Shown one piece after another: positions 12,589-25,389 of a stretch of DNA of 64,000 nt (the first letter of the stretch is position 1; each line of letters starts with the position of its first letter). The DNA lies in NCBI GenBank assembly GCA_009760855.2, contig WPIO01000008.1:1331001-1395000 (forward strand), written 5' to 3'. The translations under genes were made by a program, and so were the position numbers. Under the pieces are notes generated by a model that did no database searches, was not told the DNA's origin, and was given only the letters and a program-made list of their open reading frames with translations. Origin of the DNA: Cristatella mucedo (Eukaryota; Bryozoa; Phylactolaemata; Cristatellidae).

Positions 12589-15500
12589 GACGAATAAGCC
12601 ATTTAAATATGTAGCTTTTCACAATAAAGAGCGTAAAACAAGACACTGTTCTGCATCTGGCAGATGCAATCCACGGTGCCTAACGACGACCCGAGAGGTA
12701 AATCTAAAAGCAATAACGTTATTGGGCTGAAGCGTCGTCGAGTCGCAATGCTAGCTTTGCCATTGCGCACCTGTCGTTGAACCATCTTGGTCGTGGAGAA
12801 TGATGGTCTTGTCTCCGTCCAAGTTGCCAGTGCCGGTCCATACTCGCGTCGTCTGCAGCGTCAAATGCTTGCCGCTCAGCGACGAGAGCTGTTAGCGTTT
12901 CCGCAGCGGAGCGCCTGGGACCGACGGTCAACGCTTAATGCCCCCCCCCCCCGCGGTGGCTCGTTCGAAACCTCCCCTATTCCCCCGGGGGAGGGGCCCA
13001 CAAACCGATCGCTATTCCCACGATGAGCGAGCAAAGGAACGTCGAAACGAAGGAGCCGTGCGACTATTGGCTGATAATTTGTGCTTCGAACAGCAAATGT
13101 CTAGTTATTCTGGAACAGATATGGTCAAAGTCGGGCAATTGCCGTGCATTGCCCTTGATTGTGCACTCTCAATTGTCTAAAATGATGTGGATGCACTTTT
13201 ACTGCAGTTTACTGCAATACACAAGAGCTTCTCTCAGCAACTGTCGGTCAATTTCTAACGGACTATTATGAATCTACCATCGGGGCAGCCGATTTCTTGT
13301 CAATTCACCACGGATTGTGGCATTAGCCCCTGCCATTGCTGTCTATGGCCATGCATTGTTGACAATGAACATGCAAAATAGCTTGGAAGTTCGGCTATTT
13401 CAATTTTAGCCCATGGCGCAGGTCGCCTCGGAGCGAGACGTCGACGGCTATCGATTACGAGCTGCCTCGGCTTGGCTGGCTCGGTCAAGGTGAGGCGTCG
13501 GACGGACGTCGTCGCTCCATTTTGTATTCGTAGCTCGGGCCGATCGGCGATCCGCAGCAGTGCACGCGGCGACCAGCGCAGGATAGCATTCAGCCTCGCT
13601 CATCATGCGTTACCACGCAACAGCAAGAGCTCCGCTACTTAGGTGTGTGTCGGCGGCCGCTAAAGATGGCGGGCTCGCAGTCACAGCGACGGACGTTGCC
13701 GATCGGCCGTTCGACGGAGAAAAACTCAACGACCTGCCTTAGGCGGCATTGGGGTAGGGCAGCGGGGGGGGGGGGCACACACGCGTCGTTTCAACAAGGC
13801 TCGCAAGGCCTTCAAAGCGAGGCGTCGGCCCCACGAAATGCGAGCTTTGCATTACGTCGTTTCCTCGACGAAGTGAATAATTGTGCTGCACAATTTTATA
13901 AATTATTAGCACTGAGGGGTCAGTCTCGCGTCGCAAACGCTTCGGGTTACGAACGCTTCTGGTTGGGGAACATCCGGGATGGCGGAAAATGACTCGGATT
14001 GCTTCGCATCGAACTCAACGGGCGTCCAGGAGCTTCGAAAGCACTCGGGCGTAATGCAACCTTTGAATGGCTCAGCTGTAAAGAGTTTCCATAAAAGCGC
14101 AGGAAGGCAAAACGATAAATACTAATTTACGGAGCTCTAAATTGAGCCTCAAAGGTGCCTCTAACGCCCATCATTATGCGTCACCGCCATTACGCGTCAA
14201 GGGTCCGACAAGGGCAAAATTTTTGCAATGGTTGAAGAGAATTTTAAATTCTGGAATACAGTATTTGTTTTTCCTACTTTCTTAATGCAGTAACAATTTT
14301 TCGCAATGGTTGGCCGCTTTCGGGTACGAATTAGAATTTCTCCCATAATACACTATGGAGTTCATGATCCGGTTTACAAATGACCCGGGTAACAATTCTA
14401 GTTGGTGAACGGATAAGGGTCGTAAATCGGACCCAGTGTAATGCCTTTTAATAATTTCGCAGTACAGGCCGCTCCACGCTTAGTGCTTCAACTCTGACTG
14501 CTGTACTGCAGCCTCTTGTATTCCAGCGTACGTACGCGCTGATTTTTTTTATCGCATCGCTTTAAAAAAAAACCCAATGTCTCGGTGCTTCTTGCCTGTC
14601 TCGGAAACCATCACCATCGCAAATTGTCGATTTTCGCATGAGCCACTTCGTACAGCAAACTAAGCTAGCCTTAGTTTTTATCGCAGTTTTCGCACAATCT
14701 CCGAAGGAGGTGGCTGCAGGCATTGGGTTTTAAAGCGCTTCTCGCTTACCACGCTGTCGTAGTTGTTTCTCAGCAGAACATTGGTCGTCGTCATTTGATC
14801 CGAGTTGCCGTTGACAAATGCCAACGCGGCATTGCGAAACTGACCACGGGCACCTAGCGAGCCAGCAAATTTGCTGAACGTGCAGCCTTCGACCTTGACC
14901 GGGCCGTCTCGGATTTGAAAGCCAACGACAGACGGAGAGCTGCAACGAGTGGCCACGTGAGCGGAGGCGGCCATTTTCGCTCGATCTGCTTACCGTCGAG
15001 CGACGACAAAGACAACATTGCGCAGCTCGCTGTATCACCACTCTCCAGCTGGTGCAAAACTCTGCAGCTAGGCTTGTCTGTCATGAGCGTTGCAGTTGCC
15101 ACAGCTCACCCCTTCTCGCCAATCTGCACTGGGTCCCAGTCAGGCAACGCATCGACTTCAAGGTTTGGTCACTCACTTTTAGGTCCCTTCATTCTTGCGC
15201 TCCAGCCTACCTATCAGAACTACTCCCACAATAGGCTAAGTAAGCATCGTACCACCCGCTTTTCGGAATCTAATTGCTTACCTATACCTCGTACAAACCT
15301 CAAATCCTTTGGATACTGTGCCTTTAGTTCGTATGCCCCCAAAGACTAGAACTCACTCCCGACTTCCATCACGACATCTCCTGACTTGATCACATTTAAG
15401 AAGAAACTAAAGCGAATCTATTTATCGCCGCATTTAGTGGGTCCCTGAGATTCGTCCTTTATGCGCTTATGTGTGCTCTCACTGTGCATGCTGTCACTTA

Positions 15501-18500
15501 CCATGATAATTTGATTGTTTATTGATCATGACGAGCTTCCAGGAGCTTTGATTTCTACCTCGTGACTCCGATTTGATCGCCCCGCCGCGCACTGCCGATC
15601 GGCTGCTGCACGCGGCTCTCCGTGGAAAGAAAAGCAGCCGCGTGGGGATTGAGAGTCATGACCCTACCGGAAGCCCTTAGACCGGAAGCCGCGCGAATCG
15701 ATCGCTAGTTTTGTAGCAAACAAAAAATGAGCCGGCTAAGGAGGAGGCGGCAGTGAGTCTCGCAGGCGCGATTAGAGCGATTAGCGACCTCTCGAGGAGA
15801 CGCTCAGCGGAGAGTGCATCGATCGAGCAGCCAATGGCGGCAGCGAGAGCAAAGTGGTAGGGGATCGTTTGATTAATTAAATAATAGCTGCTTTAAGAGC
15901 CTCATTTTTATAGCGGCAGAAAAGCCTTGACGGCTATCACCACCGCTTGTAGTTGGCAATAAAGAATCGCCCACTGCAGGTGTCGAACCCACGACATCGG
16001 TCGTGAAGAGCGAGCACCTTACCTCTTGAGCTATCGCGGCCCAGTAACGATCCATCACCATTTCGGAGGGTTCGGACCATGCGAGCGGGAGGGAGGAGGC
16101 GGGGCCACAGGCAGTAGTTCACTAACGTTAGTTCGGTCGTTGGCCGCGAGCTCGAGGTGCGGGTCGCGCGACTATCTCACCACGGTCCAACGCGGTCCAC
16201 GCCGTCTGCTCCTTTGGTGGGACAGCCTCTGAAGCCGATCCGGGCTTGAGGCGGCATCCGCGTTCCACGGTTTGCGCTCTCGCCGACGAATAGCGAATTG
16301 ACGATCTCTTGATGCGATCCGGGGTCTTGTGGCAGCTCTCTACCTCTACAATACGAGCGGCCATTATCAAACCTCTATAGCAGTTGGATTTGCAACATAA
16401 GAGAGCGGAAAGCGCGAAAAACATCTATGCGTAACTATAGCAGCCAACAACTAGAAAATCAAAATCCAAAGAAATCCATTCAGCATCACATTGACGAAAC
16501 TCAACGAAAGCGTGACTTTTGTCACCAAAGCTCGGTCAGTGGACACTTTGTGGACTTGTGAGCGGACATGCCTTCGCAAGTGAAATCGGACTTTTCCGCG
16601 ATTTTTCTCGGGCATAGGCTAGCGTGGCGCTTTAATTGTAATAATAACAAATAATAATAATAATACACATGATATAGAGCTCTCAGAGAGCTCAATCTCT
16701 CTCCATGCACTTTGCATTTGCTGATATGATTCCTTCTACCAATACTTGTAATTCGCCGGCTTGGCGGGAGTTGCGTTGGCGGGTGCTGTACTTACGAGCC
16801 GAGCGACACTCCGATCTCGTGGTCGCCGAATCTGAAAAAGAAGTTATTTCACCAACTCAAATCGCCGCCCGCATACCAGGGTCACCCGCGGAGCTGAAGG
16901 TCACGTTCGCCGAGGTCAGGGGTGGCCCCGCCCGGCCCCGTCAGTCGAAGGGCTAGCACGTGCGCGGCGCAGCGTACTGAGAGTTCCATATGTAGATTTC
17001 GCCTCCGCGGGCTCGAAATCCTTGCACGTTCTTGAAGGCCACGAATTTTTCCACTATGGCGGGAGCTCTGTCCTGCATGAGGTCAGCGTTAAAGTGCGGC
17101 GTGTACCTAAGGTGATGACAAGGCGGATGCTCATCATTGCGAGCGAATCGGCGCGCATAAAACGTCTCCCGCGATCGGAGCGAACCGCAACGCCGGCGGC
17201 GGCTCACAGGCCAGGTCCGATAGAGAACTGTAGCCGCCGATCGTTCGCGTCAGGCAGCGTAACCTTGATACTGTTGTCGATGATAAGGGCGGTCTGAAAG
17301 TGAACGCGAGATAAGGGTCGAAACAGCGAGCCGCATCTGAAAGCCGTGAAAGCGTGTCTGCCAAGCGGACGAACTTTGCTGCTGCGCTGACGTGGAGGGC
17401 TGCGCTGACACGTGGAGGGCGGGGGAGCGCTGCTGCGGCTTCGGAGCCAAGCCGAGACCCGGACGCGCTAACCCTTCAGGGCGTTGCGCTTCCGGAACTT
17501 CCGGCGCGCACTTCCTACGCTGAGCGGCTGAGCCGGCGCTTCCGGCTTGCACTTGCTGGTACGAGACTGCGCCGGTTTGCCGCCAGAGGTTGCCCCAGGT
17601 CGCTGGGTACGTCGCTGAGCCGGGCGACCTCTGGCGGCGAGTCAGTGAGTCTCGTGAGTCGCACTCGCGCGAACGCCGACGCGAAGTGGTCGGTGCGCGA
17701 GATTAACCAAAACAAAAGTCCCAGCCTGGCCAATTCGACCGTGTCAGTTGCAAAGACGCAGAGGAGCGCTAGAAGGCACTCACGACTCGCGACTCGCCGA
17801 GGGCGATAAACGGCTGGCTGATAGGAAAGTATTTCGTTTGATTCTCTCGCCGAAGCGAGAAGAGAGTCAAAGGAAAGAGCCGAAAGTCAGAGGCAGAGCC
17901 TGAATCCGATGCGATGCTGCGATGCGATGGGCAGCTAATGCAGGACGATTACGTGCAGAGTAGCTATGCAAGTTTCAATGTACGACGTTTCTGTTGGCGG
18001 TGGAGGAGTATGAGGAGGCAGCGTAGTTGGCGACGGAGGAGGCGACGGTGGCGAAGGCAGCGAAGGCGGCGGCGACCGACGACGACCGGCCGATGCCGCG
18101 AGGCCGCTCGCTCTCACCCTGGGGTTGCTGTGCGCCCTGTTGTTGTAGAATTTGGTCATGGGAGCCTTGCTGCTCTGGCCCGGCGGCAGCTTGCCCTTGG
18201 ACATTCCCGACGGCTCGGTGTGGAACACGTACCAGTAGCCGACCTTCTGCAAAAGCGGAAAAGCAGAGCACGATCGGACGATCGAGCGAGGAGAAGTGAG
18301 AAGGTCAAGCGATCAAACGGTCTAACAACGCAGTGCCAAGGTGCTGATCGGCTGCGACGCCGATTGGCAGCCTCCCTCCCTCGAGTGGACGAGCACGCAC
18401 GAAAATGCGGCGGCGGCGAGCGAGCTCGAACGCACTTCGGATCCTCCGGCCGCGTTGTTGATGAGCGTGTTCTCTGGGTGGGTAATCCAAAAAGTGCTGA

Positions 18501-18574
18501 CCCCGCTGAAAGTAAGTCAAAATGAGCGGATTTATGACGCGTTCGAAGGTCGAAGGCATTTACCAGTAGCAACA

Positions 18575-18615
<41 letters not shown>

Positions 18616-21600
18616 TCGGAGGAATTTCAAAAACGTGAAGCTGAGGCTCCGAGGATTTGAGAGAAGCTTCGCTGAAAACGCGGAACGGAGCAACGAGAGC
18701 AGCGGCGCAGAGTGAGCTACTTTCTCGTCGCGCGCTCGAAAAAAAATAAAGCTGGAGCAGCTCCTCTCGCTCCAGGACGAGGCTCCAGGGCAAGTTCGAG
18801 CTCTCGCTCCGAGGAAGGAATCGCCGTCAAAGGAATGGCGCCGACAGGTCGCTGGGCGAAAGGCGAGAACAGACGAATCCGTGCTGGGAGTGAGTAAATG
18901 GAAATTTTGAGTTTAGGCCAATTCCAGGCTGATCGCCTGGACCGACGCACTGCTTGGTCACGCAAGCTCAGCGGTCCGAGTGCCGCAGCTCCACAGCTAA
19001 GCTAAAATATATAATTCATTTTGCACTGCACGAACTAGCTCTCGAAGCCTGCCTTGCTCGGCACAGGCAACGGACGACTGGGCCGCCGACGCTACACGTA
19101 GGCTACTTTTTTGTGGCTCCCTCACCGTCTGTTGGATGGAAAGTACGCATGCGCGAATGACCACGCGTCGACCGTGTGCTCTTTCGCCCCATCTTCCGCT
19201 TCCGGCTGTAGTCGGCAGTGAGCGCCGCCGGTAATCGGTTCTCGGTCGCGCACACGTACTTGCATTCGCTCGGGTCCGGAGTGTAGCCGGGCAGGGCGTC
19301 CGTCAGGATTGTCCTGCACATGTTCGGGTCGCGATCGCTCGGCAGCACGGTCGACGAGCGCGTCACCAGACCGAGGTTGTGATCCAGCACGTTCCGCCTC
19401 TCGGCACCGTCCTCCAGGAAGTAGCAGTGGCCGAGCGTGTCGTAGCCGACCGTGTCTTGCACCTGCGGAGGGCGCGCCGCGTGCGTGCGGTGCCGAGTTG
19501 CTGCGGCTGGCGAGGATCGGCAGACAATCAATCGTAATACGATCAATAGGTAATCAATACGAGGCCGGCAGAAAATCAATCGTAAGCCTGCCTGGGCGTG
19601 GCCTTCGTCGCAGCGGCAGGAGGAGGAGGAGAAGGAGGAGGAGGACGACGACGATGAGAAGATGGAGAAGGATGAGATAGAGGAGGGAGGGAAGAAACGA
19701 AAGAGAAGAAAAAAGAGCAGGAGCAGGAGGAGGAGTGGGATGAAAAGGAGGAGGAGACAAGTATCACTGGGCATCACTGGGCATCACTGGCACTGTTTTG
19801 CAATGGTTCAAGTCCCATCTCAGTCGCAGACTCCGGAGTATTGACGTGAATGGACAAACATCATCCGAGGTACCCCTGAAATATGGGGCACCTCAGGGCT
19901 CCGTGCTAGGTCCGGTTCTTTTCACGGTTAACACTCTCCCTCTTGCCAATGTGATTGCCAAGCACAATCTAGGCTTTCACTTCTATGCGGATGACACTCA
20001 ATTGTACCTTTACTTTGATCATTCCCAGCCTTCGAGCACCTCGAATTCTTTTAACCCACTTGCTGCATGTATTGATGACATCTGCACATGGATTGCAGCA
20101 AATTTTCTAAAACTAAAACGACGATAAAGCTAACTTACTAGTTATGGGCAAACCCAGTGTGATTCAGAAATTGGAAAATGGAAAGGCTGACGCTCAAAAT
20201 TGGCTCTGCCAGCATATCTCCCGTTGAATCAGCTCGAAATCTAGGTGTCATGTTCCAAAGCGACCTCTCGCTAGAAGACCACATCAGCTCCACTGTCAAG
20301 CCTGCCTACTTTCAGCTACATAACATTGCTAAAGTTCGGGCTTGTTTAGATAAGGATAGTACGTCTAAGTTGGTCCATGCATTTGTGACATCCCGTCTGG
20401 ACTTCTGTTGCTCACTGCTGGCTGGCCTACCGGCATGTGCAATCAGGTGCTTACAGCTGGTGCAAAACTTTGCAGCTAGGCCTGTCTGTCGTGAGCGTCG
20501 CAGTTGCCATGTGACACCACTTCTCGCCGACCTGCACTGGCTACCAGTCATGCAACAGATCGACTTCAAGGTCTTGTCGCTCACTTTTAGGTCACTTTAT
20601 TCTTTGGCTCCAGCCTATCTCTCAGATCTACTCGCCCCACCAGGCCAAGCGTCGTACCACCCGCTTTTCGGAATCCAACAGTTTTTCAATACCTCGTACA
20701 AACCCCAAATCCTTTGGAGACCGTGCATTTAGTTGGTATGCTCCCAAAGCCTGGAACTCCCTCCTGACCTGCGTCAGAACATTCCCTGATCTGACCACAT
20801 TTAAAAAGAACTTGAAAACACATCTATCCAGTACAGCATTTAGTGTGTCCCTGTGATTCGTCCTTCATGTGCTTATGCATGCTGACACTGTGCATGCTGC
20901 CACTAACCACATTTGCATGCTGACCCTGTGCATGTCACCCCTAACCATGTTATTCATGTTGTTTGTTTATCAAGCATGATATTACTCACCATTCCATTGC
21001 ATTTCCCTTTGCAGCAAATGTAAAGCGCCTAGAAAGAGATTGAGTTCTCTGAGGGCACTTTATCAAGTCCATTATTATTATAGAAGAGGAGGAGGAGGAG
21101 GAGGCGGAAGAGGAGGAGGAGATGGAGGTTGAGGAGGAGGAGATGGAGGTTGAGGAGGAGGAGATGGAGGAAGAGGAGGAGGAGATGGAGGTTGAGGAGG
21201 AGGAGATGGAGGTTGAGGAGGAGGAGATGGAGGAAGAGGAGGAGGAGATGGAGGTTGAGGAGAAGGAGATGGAGGTTGAGGAGGAGGAGATGGAGGTTGA
21301 GGAGGAGGAGATAGAGGAAGAGGAGGAGGAGATGGAGGTTGAGGAGGAGGAGATGGAGGAAGAGGAGGAGGAGATGGAGGTTGAGGAGGAGGAGATAGAG
21401 GTTGAGGAGAAGGAGATGGAGGAAGAGGAGGAGGAGATGGAGGTTGAGGAGGAGGAGCCTAACAAGGTCGCTGGCTTCTAGCTGGAGTGATATTCACGCG
21501 GCCTGTGATTCCGGACCAGAAGTAGCGCGACTCAACCTGGAGCGTTTCGTTTGCAGAGGTCTAGATTGGCCAATCAGAGGAAGAGGCGGCCGGCGACGTG

Positions 21601-24600
21601 CTACGGCGGCGACTCACCAGCAGTCCGTCGGTGCCATGGATGGTGAGGCAGCGATGGAAGCAATGGTGGATGGACGCCTGTTTGACGTAGGCGGGCTTCT
21701 CGTATCCGCCCTGAGCGTCGACGTCGTCGCACCCATGAAAGTGAATCGGATACCTGGCCAGGAGCTGCTGGCCCATCTTGGTCACTTCGAGCCCCTCGAG
21801 GTGCACGGAACGGTGTCCCTTGTGGAACTGCAAACAGAGGAGGCGGAGGCGCTCGTTTTCGGTCGCTCGTGGCGCTCGCTAGCGGTCCGAGGTCGAGCGT
21901 TCTTGGGTCAAGAACGTCGCCCGTGCTATGGCGCTCAGCAGCCGGATGCAGCAACCGCTTCGGTGCCACCGGGGCGTAGCGAGCCACTCACGATCATGTG
22001 ACCGCCGAACGTGTCGAGGTTGGGGAAGTACTGGCACTGGTTGTCACCGTAGCACGAGCTCTCCGTGTGCGACGTGACGAGCACGTTGCGGCTGAGCAGG
22101 CCCACCTCGGCGCGCATGTCGACGCCGTCGGCGAAGCCGCCGTAGTGTAGGTAGCGAGCCGTGCCTGAAAAGGCGCGGCGCAGCGAGTTGGGCGAAACGC
22201 CAGGGAGGCTTCGGTGGCGGCGACGGTGCACCAGTCGCTAGCGTTCGGGAGGCCGGGTCCGACTGCAGCGCTGGAGCGAGCGAGCGAGCGAGCCGCTCAC
22301 CGGCGAGGAACACCTGCTTGCCGGCGACGCGGCTGACGGTGAACTCCTCAGCCTGGTCCATCGAGTAGTCGGTGCTGGACACGACCAGGCGATCGCCCGC
22401 GCGCCAGCTGCTCGCGTCGTCCGCAAGCGTGACGACCGGATTGACGGCGCCTAAAAGCAAGCGGGGCAAGCGAGTCAGATTCCTCGCATGCGTCGTGTGC
22501 AAAACGAAACGGAGACTCTAGTTCCTCGCTCTCTCCTCCCGAGGTTCCCGAAGCGTACGTCAAGACAGCGAGCGCAATTTTCTCTTTACGGCGAGCCTTT
22601 ACTTCGGCCGACGGTAGCGCTGACTCATTGATGCCAGTGATGCCAGTTGAACGATGTTTAAGTTAGCGACGGTGTCGCGAAATCTTTAGTCTGCCTCACG
22701 CGAACACTTCTGCCAGCCGAGATGACGGTGTTGCTGGGTAGCGCTTTCTAGGTTAAGACGCAAAGTCGGGGCAGCGGGAGAGGGGCGAAGCGATCGGAAG
22801 GTTCTGGCACGTTCGGTGCCCGTTGGAGTTTTTTCCACACGAATATTTTTTTGTTCTTACAAAGAACGTCCTAGAGAGAAAACTCGCTGCGAGCGCTCAG
22901 CCGTGCGCAGCGGCGAAGATGACGTAGTGGTGAGATGACGCGATGACGAGGTGAAAGTTGAATCGAGTGCTCCCTCGTCCGGACGCGTGCAGAGGCCACC
23001 AATCGGCGCCGAGATCATCCGAAGGTGAATCAGCAACAGGCGCTTTCTCAGAACCGCGCGAGTCCATGATTCACAGCTAATAAACCGACTGGAGTCGGAA
23101 TGACGATCGCAGACTGAGCTCTGAGTCAGAGCTCTAGCCCTAGACTTTGTCGTTTCGTCTATGAGCTCCCACGCTAGCGTACGCGATCTTCGATACAATG
23201 TTCCCTTTAAAGTGGCAAACCGTCGGCTTAAACAAAACCTATTGGCATAGGGACTCGGCCGAGTCGAATTGGGGCGCGACCTCTGTCGCAGTTTTTTCCA
23301 CAAAAGGTCGACGCGGAGACAGCGGGCTACGGCTACGAAAACGCCTGGGCGTGGTCGGCGCTCTCTGAGGTGGCGTACCGGCGGCGATGTGCGTATCGAG
23401 CAGGGTCCACGACAGGCGATCCTCGCCGTGTATCTCGAGCGTGCCGCCGCGCTCCACGGCGACGAACTTCTGTCCGTGCGGCTGCACCTCGACGCCGTCC
23501 GTCGAGCGGCCGTACAGCTCGATCGTCGCTCTGCCGCGGTGGCGGCACGCCTCGGAGCCGATGTGCAGTTCGCCCGCGTCGCCGACGAGAACGTAGCGAG
23601 CTCGCAGCGAGATGTCGGTGCCGTCGTCAGCGAAGACGAGAATGCCTGCGGCGACGAAGCGGCGCCGGGGTCTCGACGGCGGTGCCGGAAGTGCGCCATT
23701 TTACGGCGGAATTTCAGACAGAAGTGCGCCAGTTTACCGCCGTTTCTGATCTCGATCGAGTGCACCGTGGCCGAGCTTCGGAGCAGCAGACGCTGGCCGC
23801 TGATGACCACGCGATTAGCGGCGTCGTGGCCCGGATTCCACGGCTGCAGACCGGCGATGGCGGTGGCGCATCCTTGGTGAGCTGAAAAAAAAAGAGGTCA
23901 AGCGGGCGGACTCGCGTGCGCACTGAGATCGCGGCGGCGCATCCTCGGTCTCGGGCAGGAAAGAAACGGTCGAGCGGCGGCACACGCGCATTCTCGCTCG
24001 CGAATTCGCACCGCCGATGGCGCTTGACGGGCGAGCATCGCGGGGTCAGCAAGAGGCTGCGGGAATGTGCGCCAGCAGTGCGGCGCCGGAAACGCAGAGG
24101 GCAGCAATAGTTTGACGCCAGCGACTGCCTCGTCGAATCGCTGCCTCTTAACGCTGAGGCTACTAGAACGGCCGCGCTACTAGAACGGCTCTCGCTTGTC
24201 GCGGGCGGCGACATCCAAGATCTCTGATCGATCGATATATTTAAGAGGGTCTCATTCAAGAGGGTAGATCTCGGAGCATCGGGCGTCGCGCCCACGTTTC
24301 TGTCCGCCCGCGTCCTCCAGTGCCGCTCGAGTCATGCGCCGCCTCGGGCTTGGTGCGATATTAGTTGGCCACTGCCCTTTCCTTTCGCACTCTTATTCCA
24401 GGAGTTATCCCTGGAGTTAGGTGGAGGCGATTTTTCGATCCCAATCGTTAGGGGTTTAGGTTCGTGAAACGGGCGATGCTTAAAATGCCCTACGTTTGCA
24501 CGCTTCATTAAGAAGACAGGCTTCATTGCAAGCTTCCCGACCGAGCTAGCCGTTGCGTTCGATCGCTGTCCACGAATAGGGACCGTCTACGATGGTGGCT

Positions 24601-25321
24601 GGCTCGATATCTTACTAGCTCACTCGCTCTGTCTAGTCTAGGCCGGACTGATAGAATTAAGTTTTGAGGAGGCTTCCGAGAAAACCAGCAAGCCTGTGCA
24701 GCGAGCGATGATGCGTGGGGATGCAAGGTCAAGGTCAGCAAACCCGCGTGTTCACCCTCTTGGTCCTCTTGGTTTTGTGGAGTTACAGCTTCGAGATACG
24801 TTAAATTGCATTGCAGCACGTTTCCCGCTGCAGGCGGGATGATAGTATATTTTTCTGGTGCTGTATAAAAGAGGTTGTTGAGTAAACCGAACTCAACTTT
24901 TCTTGCAATTTTAAATCGTTTTTAACGAGGACGTAGAAGCTGTAGGGCTTAAAGTTTAGATTTTTGCGTGGAATAAAAAACAATACATGCTTATTTAACT
25001 ACCTATTTTGCATAGCAACAGAAGAGCCTTTGTGGCTATCACCACCACTTGCAGCGGCAATGAAGGATCGCCCACCGCAGGACTCGAACTCACGATCTCC
25101 GGATCGAAGTCATGAAGAGTAACCGCCTTACCTAGTGTGCCATCACGGCCCGCATAGGGCGCACTCTAACGCTGCCGCGCCTTATATCACGCGCCAACGA
25201 ACGACCTCTCGACCATTCGAGAGCGAGGCTCGGTGGTGAGAGCGAGGCCCGGTGGGGTGCAGAGCGGCGCTCGGCGTTGGTTTCGGCGTTCGGCCCTCGC
25301 CGGTTTCCTGAGCTCGAGAGA

Positions 25322-25389
<68 letters not shown>

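Noticed and set aside
21086-21462. CRISPR-like array
   Set aside because: Units are contiguous without unique spacers, and the context is an animal intron; the same holds for the arrays at 51214 and 60050.
21122-21481. Glu/Met-rich plus-strand ORF and Ser/Ile-rich minus-strand ORF
   Set aside because: Translation of the purine minisatellite in intron 8.
22857-23810. Minus-strand ORF of 317 codons
   Set aside because: It overlaps the G8 exons in the wrong frame; the spliced model explains the sequence and has family similarity, the ORF has none.
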